Below, one piece after another: positions 55,536 to 64,000 of a DNA stretch of 64,000 nt. The stretch spans positions 3,348,001 to 3,412,000 of the forward strand of contig KV748184.1 of NCBI GenBank assembly GCA_001692895.1, written 5' to 3'. The notes below the pieces were generated by a model. It saw only the letters and a program-made list of their open reading frames with translations. It was not told the DNA's origin and ran no database searches. The position numbers and the translations under genes were made by a program. This stretch comes from Cenococcum geophilum 1.58 (taxonomy: Eukaryota > Ascomycota > Dothideomycetes > Gloniales > Gloniaceae). The first letter of the stretch is position 1. Each line of letters opens with the position of its first letter.

Positions 55536-58500
55536 ATGAACTATACTCCTGTACCCTATAAAGCAACGCCCTTACTGTAAGAGGCTTAAAGAGTCTCCCT
55601 AGAGGAGCGTATTTCCTCTTCCTATAAAGAAGCCACGGCTGGTCTGTTTAACCTTGTAAGACTTTTAGGAACAATTACCGCTGGGGAGTTATTAGAGCGG
55701 TTGCTATATAAGACCCTATAAAAAATAAAGAAGTTGGAGATATGATTGAGATAAGCATATTAAAACTACTAAGAATAATTGTAAGGATAATTGGGGGAAG
55801 TATAGATACCCCAGACACGAAGCGGACTTAAAGGGGTAACGCTATACTATGCTGTGACGTTAGAAAAACCTAAATTCTATATAAAGGAACCTGATAAGTA
55901 CTATAGTAATAGTCTTTAGAACTATAATTGTTTTATCCGATAATATAAAACTAAGTTTTAGCTGGATCCGAAACGTTACTTTAATGAGTATAATTAGACA
56001 CTAATTGCTTCTACCTTCCTGTATAGCACTATTAAGAGTTTATAGACACGCTATAAGAAGAAACTTACTATACCCCTTAAATTTAGTGAACTTAGGACCT
56101 GGTTAGTTAATTAGGTCTAAGACCTTACTAATTAAGGGATGGACTATAACTAGTGATACCACGACGCTAAATAGCGGGATGGTTAGACTGTGGTCTAGTT
56201 TATAAACTACTTAAAAGAACTAGAAGATAATATACCCTACTTAGATCTGTAGGATGATGCTATATAACTTCACTAGTTACTCGCTAAGCTATAACCTAAG
56301 ATTTGATAGGCTATATAAGAAAAGGGCGAAATTCCTACCTCTTAAAAAAAGCTTATCTCTGAAGCTACTCGGATTAAGAGTACTAAAAGAGACTATTTAG
56401 GTAAGCGAAAGGAACGAGACGCTAATAATAAAGAGTGTAGGACTAGACCTAGCTTTAATAATAGGGGTAGATTCCGACTTAACTGCTCTGCGGAAGGATA
56501 ACGCGAGTAGGCCTTGTAGCCTTAGAGTAATGCTAGTTAACCCTAAAATAATAATAGGTAGAGACCTAATCCGTAGGAGGGGAACTAGGAGACACGTACT
56601 TGTTATAACTGTGGTAAGAAGGGCTATATAAGCCGCTTCTGCTAGTAGAAGAAGTAAGAGTTGGCCTAATTAGGAAAAGAGACAGCCTAGTAGATCTTTA
56701 CTCCCTTATACTAGGCTAGTAAGAGAAGGAGGGAGTAAACTGCTGTATGGTTATTTCTGTCTCTATTTAAGTTAATAATAAATAGGTGACGCGAGACTGC
56801 CTTGTAGACAGCGGCGTGAGTATAGGGTTTATTTCTTAATTATTGGTAAAAGAATTAGATTTAGACCTTAGCGGCTTATAGGTGTGTACTGTTTGAAGCA
56901 TTAGAGGCTACTGGATTCCATGCTATGGGGAATAGGCTTTTTCCGTGGCTAGCTAGGACCGCGATGGTCTATAGGATACGTAGGAGATGCGCTTCTATGC
57001 CGCAGAAATTAAGGGGTATAACCTTGTTTTGGGATACCTATGGCTTTACTAAGTTAATCCGGATATTGATTGGCCTTTAGCCTTATATTGATATTAGAAG
57101 TCTTAACTACGTATTATAGTTGAAGATTAAGAGACTTTCTTAAACTATATGTAAGAAGAAGGGTGGGTATATACTATATATGCCACTTTTGATACTAAGA
57201 ACGGGGATATAGAATATTTATTTTTGGATATCCGGCTATACGCAGTTGAGGAACTAGAGATTCTATAGGAATATATAGACTTAGAGGATGTTTTTAGTAA
57301 AGAGGCTGTATAAACCTTACTTGACCCTATATTAGTTAAGCACGAAATAGATATAGGGGATAAATAACCTCCTTTTAGACCGCTGTATAACCTGTTAGAA
57401 AATGAGCTGGTGGTACTGCGTTAATATATAGTGGACAATCTTTAGAGAGGATGGATTTGGCCCTTTATAAGCCTGGTAGGGGCGCTGATTATATTTATAC
57501 CTAAGAAGGACGGGACCCTTTGCCTTTATGTTGACTATTAGGCGCTAAATAAGATTACTGTAAAGAATTGCTACCTGTTATTTTTGATAGGGGAGCTTAT
57601 TAATAGGCTATTGGGTATAAAAATATTTACGAAATTGGATTTAAAAGATGTATACTATTGAATCCGGATTAAAGCCGGCGATGAGTGGAAAATGGTGTTC
57701 TGAATATAGTACGGCTACTTTAAGTACCTGGTGATGCCATTTAGGCTTACTAATGCACTAGTGACATTTTAGGCCTATATTAATAAGGTATTATTAGGCC
57801 TATTAGATACGATATGTATGGTCTACCTTAATAATATTATAGTTTACTCTAATGACTATAAAGCATATACGTACTATATGTAAATAGTACTAGAAAGACT
57901 GCGGGAATATAAGCTCTATATAAACCTGAAAAAGTGTATGTTCTATACTACTAGTATTAATTTTTTGGGCTTTATTGTTAGTGTTAATGGAGTGTTAATA
58001 GAGAAAAGTTGGGTGGACGCTATTAGGGAATGGCTTTACCCTATAATATTTAGAGAAGTATAGGTTTTTTTAGGTATGGCGAACTTCTACTAAACGTTTA
58101 TTGTTTATTATTTATAAGTGATACTTCTAATTACCGATTTACTAAAAGGATCTAAAAATGGCAGGAAGTTAGGACCCTTTATATTTGGGGAAGCTGCTAA
58201 GTAGGCTATAGACTGGTTGAAGGATTTGTTTATATTGGCGCCTATCCTAATATACTTCTGCTAGGAGCTATATATATACCTTAAAACGGATACATCCGGC
58301 TTTGCCCTAGGGGCAATTATATCTTAATTAAAAGACGGAAAATGGTATCCTATGGCGTTTTGGTTAAGGAAAATGACCCCTATAGAGCAGCGTTATATAA
58401 TATATAACTAGGAGCTGCTCGTAATAATTATAGTAATAAAGTACTGGCGATATTATTATATGGGAAGCAATTATCCTATTAAAGTTCTTATAGACTATAA

Positions 58501-60580
58501 TAACCTGGAATACTTTATAACTATAAAGGTGTTAAGTGGTTAATAAGCTAGGTGGGCAGAGGCACTATTATAGTATGATTTTGAGATTACGTACCGCCCA
58601 GGAAAGACAAATCCTGTTAATAGGTTATTAAGACGTCTGGATTATAAGATAGGGAGGATCTAAGATAGTATAGGGGAAATAATCCCTATATTGCAAAATT
58701 TGCTTAGGAAGAAAGAAGACTCTTTCTCTGGAACTATAGAATTTCGTGGCAGGGTAGAGGTCCTGGCAATGCAGCTGTGAAGCGATATAATTGTGGAGCC
58801 GTAGGATATAGTTATAGACTAGGTTATAGACTAAGCAGACGTCACAAAGTTAGCGTACCCTAGAATTAGCGAGAATTCTGCGGGATGTGCTAGAGGTGTT
58901 GTGGTACCTTTGACTTAACGGCGTATTAGCTGCAAGTTCTCGGATCTAAGGGGGATAGGCAAGATGCCTATCCGTAGCGTGGCATACTATATAACGGCAG
59001 GAGAATCTACTAGCACTAATGGTTTGAAATGTCTTATGCTATACCTTAAGTCTATAATAGCGGCAGGCGAAATGGAAGTAAGCGATCTGTATAAAACCTT
59101 TCTAGATCTTTTTTTTTAAGCTTAATAAAGGGACGCCTTTGCCTTTGGGGAGAGGTGGAAAGATATAGTGGAGATTGACTTGGCTGGAGTCACTAAAAAG
59201 CTATAGTAGTAAGACTAAAAGGGTTTATTGCGCTTTAAGGGTGCTGTATATATCCTAAAGGACTAAGTAATTTAAGACGAAATTTTAAAGGTCTTCTATA
59301 ACGACCCTTTTAGGGGTTACTATGGTGCTAATAGAACCCTTAAGGCTGTTTAAAGGAAATACTTTTAGGATGGAATGTCTAAAGAGGTTAAGGACTATAT
59401 ATTAAGGTGTGATATGTGCTAAAGGATATAGATATCTAGGCATTATCTATATAGCGAGTTATTAGTGCTTCTTATTCCGTAGGGACCTATATTAAAATTA
59501 ATAATGGATTTTATTATAGGCTTACCCCTTACTAAGATAAGAACTAGAGAGGTTGCTAACGCTATCCTAGTAATTGTTAATAGGTATATAAAGTTTTTAG
59601 GATACTTTGCTATTATAATAACGATTATAGTAGTAGAACTGGTAGACCTGTTTTTGGAACGGTGGCTCTCATTTAATATACTAAGGGGAATTATGTCTAA
59701 TAGAGGCACCGTATTTAATAGTGTATTTTGGTCTTTATTTTATCTTTTATTGAAAATATGGTAAAGGATAAGCACTACCTTCTACCCGTAAATAGACGGG
59801 TAAATAGAGCGTCTAAATGCGTTATTGGAACACTACCTCTGCTGCTATATTAATTATTAACAGGATGATTAGACATTATAGTTGGCTCTGGTATAGCACG
59901 TATATAATATAAGTATTTATAGTAGTATAAAAATGACCCCTTATAAAGCATTGTTTGGGGTAAAAGTAAATGACCTTTAGAATGTTAAGGACATTGTTCC
60001 TAAAAGAGAGGCACTAGCGGCGTCCAAAAGAATTAAGCAAATGAGAATTTGTAGAGAGGAACTTAAAAAGCACTTGCTAGACGCCTAGGCCGTGCAAAAA
60101 AGGTACTATAATAAAAAATATATACTAAAAGAATTTGAGATAGGAGACAAAGTCTTACTGTTTATAAAAAATATCCGAATAAAACGTATTAAGAAGAAGC
60201 TAGATTACCAGTGGCTCGGACCCTTTAAGATAGTTAAGAAAACTAAAGGAAACTAAGCCTATGAATTAGAATTACCAAAATCTTATCTAATATATCCTAT
60301 ATTTTATATTTCCTTACTAGAGCTATACCGGAGAAGAGATAGTGCGGAACCGCCCCTACCTAGCGAAATTAATGGGGAACTAGAATGGAATGTAGAAGAT
60401 ATTCTGGACTAAAGATAGCGCTAGAAGAAGCGCGAATTTTTAGTTTATTAGGAAGGATACTTTTAGGTATATAATAGTTAGGAATCTAAGGAGTACCTTT
60501 AGCTAGGATGCGACACTGTAATTAAAACCTTCCTAAGAACTAAAGGTAAAGACTTAAAAATGGTTCCGGATATGCCATAG
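55536..60580 (+). pseudogene. Gy4 gag-pol relic
   Basis: The start codon is at 55536 (MNYTPVPYKATPLL). Gag ends with a knuckle at 56601-56642 (CYNCGKKGYISRFC, His now Tyr). Protease has VDSGVSIGFIS near 56800. Reverse transcriptase spans about 57350-58100 (FIPKKDGTLCLYVDY, VYLNNIIVYSND with both catalytic Asp as Asn). RNase H follows. Integrase contains a stop-free 86-codon stretch (59504-59764, MDFIIGLPLTK). The chromodomain at about 60377-60560 starts EWNVEDILD. RIP has destroyed the catalytic motif and the frame. Confidence 0.92.
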
Positions 60581-61114
60581 GTGAAGTAATAGGGAAGACC
60601 CCGTAAATTAAAACTATAGGATTAAGTATAGGCATTAAGAACGGAAATGTTTTGCTATTATAATAGGGATTCTAGAATTTTATAAGAGGAAGCCTATAGG
60701 GATCTATAGGAGAACTACTAGGGATACTATTTAAAGAAGACGCTGTATAAGAAGGAGTAGTAGTACTATAAGAAGTGGCCTTGGGGATTTAGTAAGATCC
60801 CCTAGGGATAAAAGGAGAGTATCCGGCCTGGTATTAGAGATACGTAATAGAGTTAATGGTACGAAGAGGAGTAAAAGGACAGCCTATAAAGAATTAGAAA
60901 TTTTAAGGAATTATAAGGCACCTATAGGAANACTACCCGTTTATTANATATNGGGATTATAGTAGTGNACTGCGTTTATATNNATTGTTACNAAAGNTTA
61001 GAATAAAGGTATCCCTAAAGTATAAAGTTAATTCCTAATAATAGGGCATCCTAGAGGTACCTAAGAGGCACTATATAAAGCTATTCTATAAGAAGGAAAG
61101 AGCTAGGTAATAAC
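60581..61114. other. Gy4 non-coding stretch after the chromodomain
   Basis: It has charged, Arg/Lys-rich translations on the plus strand with many stops and no domain. N characters cluster at about 60931-60995. It precedes the antisense frame. Confidence 0.45.
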
Positions 61115-61875
61115 TTAAATACCGGTAGCAGTAATAGGAGCCTCCTCTTCTATCTTAACGTTATTATTAACGGTATTATTGGCTCCTCCATCCCTAGAAG
61201 CATTAGTACTTCCACTAATATTCTTCTTGGAATAATGGGTACTGGAAGGACCAGCACGGGTAGGAGACTGGTGAGGAGAACGTTTATCTTAACCTTTGTT
61301 GCTATTCTTAGTATCCCTAGGTTCTAAATTGGCGTCTAAGTAGGGATTAGAGAGATATTGGCTAAAGAAGTTAGCATAGTTCCTAAGTGAGTTATTAGAG
61401 AAACTTACCTGGCTAGAGTAGCCCGCGTAAGAGTATGAATGTTATTATTAATAAGGACGAGCTGTTTGTATATGCGCTCCTAGATACTATATATCTGAGA
61501 ACGTTGCGTCTTTATAGTAGTAGAAACCCTTATAGAATTAAAGAGTTTATAAGTAAGGGAAGACACCTTCTATCCCCGCCTGTTACTATTAGGATGTTAG
61601 TGGAAATCTTAGATAGCGCGTTGGAGCCTATAAGTCTTATATGTATAGACAGCGGGGATTTAGTATAATTAGCGAAATCTAGAATAGGACGGAATGGGAA
61701 ATACTAGGACGCAGGTCTTTCTCCTACTGCGACAATGGGAGTACTTGGATTTGTTTTTGCCGGAGTAAGGCATCTTATAGATGTAGGAAGGATCCTGTGT
61801 GAGAGTATAAACGTAGCGATGATAGTATTTTAGGGAAACTGCTATAGGAGTAATAGATGCTGTCTGGGGCGTCAC
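61115..61875 (-). pseudogene. Antisense Cys/Gln-rich reading frame of Gy4
   Basis: On the strand opposite to pol, a frame ending at TAA 61115 reads upstream for over 200 codons with stops only TAA or TAG. It is rich in Gln, Ser, Asn and Tyr (SYSYAGYSSQVSFSNNSLRN near 61375-61430; IEEEAPITATG at the end) and has runs of Gln codons turned to stops. In another frame at 61669-61875 a stop-free 68-codon piece has KYSHCRSRRKTCVLV, a Cys motif; one of the two is the genuine N-terminal part and a frame shift probably joins them. The purpose is unknown. Position and orientation match the antisense frame of Gy3b. Confidence 0.6.
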
Positions 61876-62515
61876 TGGGAGATTAATAACACTGCCGCCG
61901 GTCTGGGGACCACGAGCTATTATAAGAGAATACTCTGAGAAGTTAGTATTGTTATAAAAAGATGAGGTAGGGATTTTGTTGCTTATAGACGTATTACGAG
62001 AAGAGAATAAAGCAGCTATAAAAGAATAGCTGGAGATACGGAAGCTAAAAGTGGAGATGTAAAGGAAACAGTCTGCTAAAAGACGAGATGAATGGTGTTG
62101 TTAATGAAAAGACGCGTAAGAGGCGACAGCTTATAAACTGGAAGAAAATTAAAATAAAGACGTTATTATTAGAATCTATTTTAGGTGAATAGGGATAGTG
62201 GCTTGTGGACGCGTTGTATAGGATAACCTCTAGATTAACTTATAATAAACTCTTATAATAAGAAAGGTGAATCCCATCTAATTTTTATTATTATTATTTT
62301 AGTTTTATTATAAAGGCATTATAGGGAACTATGGTGGGAAAAGAGCAGAGGAACTAAGGATAAAGTGAGGTTCTATGCTAGTGAAGAACTAGCTATAAGC
62401 CGCATTATGGAGTACCTTTCTACTGAGAATTTCCTTAGTGGTTTTAGCCGGAACTTTATAAAAGCTTAGTAGAGGCGAAGTCTTGGAGGACTAAGACCCT
62501 TAAAGGGGAGGCAAT
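61876..62515. other. Gy4 3' leader and polypurine tract
   Basis: No clear frame. The end AAAGGGGAGGCAA just before the right LTR is the polypurine tract of the plus-strand element. Confidence 0.6.
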
Positions 62516-62893
62516 TGTAACGGAATTCCCTAGAAGGTATATATTAGATGAGACAGAAGGAGGTCTTATCTATGTTCTAGAAGGAGGTCTTATCTATGTT
62601 CTAGAAGGAGGTCTTACCTATGTTCTATCTACGTCCCAGAAGATACGGTTAGATAGATAAGGGGTAAAGGGTTTTGCTGGTGTCTTAGAAAGATTATATA
62701 GGGAGCTGGTTCTCCTCTAGAGAAGAACTAGCAATTAGTCTCTAAATAGAAGTGGTTAGAAGCATTTGTCCTTTAATATGTGAAACTTATTCTACCTTTA
62801 ACTTACCTTCTATTTACCTTTGACTTACCTTCTACTTACCGGTGATACTGTTGATTAGATAATTATACGTTCCAGTCAGGCTGGCCTCTTATA
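62516..62893 (+). repeat. Gy4 3' LTR
   Basis: This 378-bp partner of 55107-55484 has the same 24-bp triple and 11-bp quadruple repeats, with most differences being transitions. It ends GGCCTCTTATA before GTTAA. Confidence 0.93.
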
Positions 62894-64000
62894 GTTAATG
62901 GTTTAAAATAGAGCTTATATAAATTGCGGAAAATAAGGTTACTTTGCGAGAGATTATAAAGATAGTTAGAGATACTATATAATAAAGGAAACTAGACTAA
63001 TAGTAAAAGATATATACGTATAAAAAGATAATAGTGTACTATAAGAAATAAAAGAGTGTTTAATTAGAAGTTTTGCGTTTTATTATAATAACGCATACTA
63101 AATTTATAAAGACGCTAAGTACGGCATAAGCTATTAGCTATAGAAGCTAAAATCCTTAGAGTGCAGGGGAACTAATAAACCAGTTCGCAGATTGGATATT
63201 AAGGACGATAAATTTAATATAGGCGAAATATTCCGTAACAATAAGGCGATAAAGGTAGCTTACTAGGAGTATATAAACCTTAAAGATGTTATATAAGAGG
63301 TAGAGGATAATTCCACTATAGAATAGGGAATATTAGTAGGGATTAAAACCCTACTAGATATAATATCTATCGCTTTACGAGACGTAAGAGAAGTAGGATA
63401 GTAAGCCACTTCGGTATTTAATAAAGGCAAAAAGCTAAAGGCTTAAGATTCTTAAGACAAGATAAAAGACGACTAAAACTCTTAAGATAAGATAAGGTAA
63501 GCTTAAGGACCTATAATGGACAGAAACCGATGGAGCAGAGCAGCAGCTTAGTTCTAAGATATACGAATAAGCTTAAGACAGAGTTTCCCATAGGCATAAG
63601 ACTCTTAAGACAAGATAAGTAAAATTTAAGACTCTTAAGACGAGATAAGAATACCTAAGTCTAGTTGGACTAAGGTAGGAGCTAAGCTAAAAGTAAGCTT
63701 AGGATTAAAGAATCTAAGGGACTAGAAATTTGGAGTACGAATAAGAACACCTATAAGTAAGAGGTAAGAGGCTTCTTTATAAATTAGAGAATCTGTAGTA
63801 TAAACAGCAGTTAGACTAGGAGACGAATATATAAACTTAGAGGACTTACTAGGGGAACGCAGTGTTCGGCCTAAAGATTAAAAAGTTAATACTAGAATTA
63901 AGAAGTAAGACGACTTTAAGGATCTACTTGTAAGACGCGAAGAGAAAGAAACTATAGAGGAATTTAGAGCAAGAATTACCTTATGGTAAGATCGGAAACT
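62894..64000 (+). pseudogene. Gy3c gag-protease relic, continuing past the window
   Basis: From GTTAA the Gy3c sequence resumes. The zinc knuckle is at about 62914-62955 (INCGK and GYFARDY). The gag-pol linker with AAGACTCTTAAGACAAGAT repeats follows at about 63440-63660. The GATGT at 63285-63289 is the undisturbed Gy3b target. Nothing indicates the 3' end before 64000. Confidence 0.8.

Larger units (their letters stand above)
55107..62893 (+). mobile_element. Gy4: complete Ty3/Gypsy chromovirus
   Basis: Two 378-bp LTRs (55107-55484, 62516-62893) and a perfect GTTAA duplication (55102-55106, 62894-62898) define a 7787-bp element. Plus-strand gag-pol ends in a chromodomain near 60560. A stretch of about 1.9 kb before the polypurine tract AAAGGGGAGGCAA (about 62502-62514) carries an antisense reading frame. 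It is inserted in Gy3c gag and is the last arrival in this nest. LTR divergence is low. It is inactive through RIP stops. Confidence 0.95.
53650..64000 (+). mobile_element. Gy3c: third copy of the Gy3 family, running off the window, split by Gy4
   Basis: The 5' LTR is 53650-54073 (424 bp, ending GGTTCCGTTACA). Gag is 54074-55106; Gy4 is inserted at GTTAA; the remainder continues from 62894 to beyond the window. It is inserted in the RT of Gy3a in the same orientation. It provides the empty site for Gy3b at 63285-63289. Its 3' LTR is not in the window. N characters lie at about 53838-53872. Confidence 0.88.

Noticed and set aside
61435..61668. Plus-strand 77-codon ORF in Gy4
   Set aside because: Probably a shadow of the antisense frame, which extends much further with only RIP-type stops.
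1..64000. tRNA or rRNA genes
   Set aside because: No cloverleaf with proper A and B boxes and no rRNA signature were noticed. An A-box-like TGGCTAAGTGG near 21329 lacks a B box.

Overview
The window is from the genome of a filamentous ascomycete (Pezizomycotina). Its one intact gene has seven short GT-AG introns (57-84 nt) with fungal branch points (CTAAC, CTGAC). Almost everything else is transposon sequence mutated in the style of repeat-induced point mutation (RIP): CpA is depleted, TpA is in excess, and stop codons inside transposon frames are mostly TAA or TAG where the family has Gln (CAA/CAG) or Trp (TGG). All assignments come from reading and translating the sequence by eye; no database search was run.

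Layout: 1-2.6 kb is AT-rich debris. From 2.6 to 11.8 kb an old RIP-damaged reading frame is interrupted by a TA-flanked MITE and by a complete minus-strand Ty3/Gypsy chromovirus (Gy1). A 58-bp palindrome and a 1.03-kb fold-back element with about 330-bp inverted arms follow (12.0-13.1 kb). From 13.1 to 19.4 kb lies an unmutated island of normal GC. It carries one eight-exon gene for a 1642-residue enzyme with the order isocyanide synthase, adenylation, thiolation, BAHD-type acyltransferase, which matches fungal CrmA. From 19.4 to 33.4 kb there is a second chromovirus (Gy2) hit by three small elements and a complete Ty1/Copia element (Co1), then a hAT transposase relic and LTR fragments. From 33.4 kb to the end is a nest of insertions. 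A Gypsy copy (Gy3a) received a complete sister copy in the opposite orientation (Gy3b) and a Copia element (Co2), which itself carries a hAT-like element in one LTR. A third copy (Gy3c) cut Gy3a inside its reverse transcriptase and was in turn hit by a complete Gypsy element of another family (Gy4).

Target-site duplications mark the layers: GTAAC (Co1), GATGT (Gy3b), GGTAG (Co2), GTTAA (Gy4) and 8-bp GGTTAGTG (hAT). Several empty sites are present in other copies inside the window, so the order of events can be read directly.

Biologically, the island gene stands alone. It is predicted to make an amino-acid-derived isocyanide and to activate and transfer an acyl group within one polypeptide. 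No transporter, regulator or other tailoring gene accompanies it here. The next most interesting signals are Cys-rich, coiled-coil or Gln-rich reading frames lying antisense to two of the Gypsy families between pol and the 3' LTR, and the hAT-like element with arrays of a GCAGAGCTY repeat in opposite orientation.
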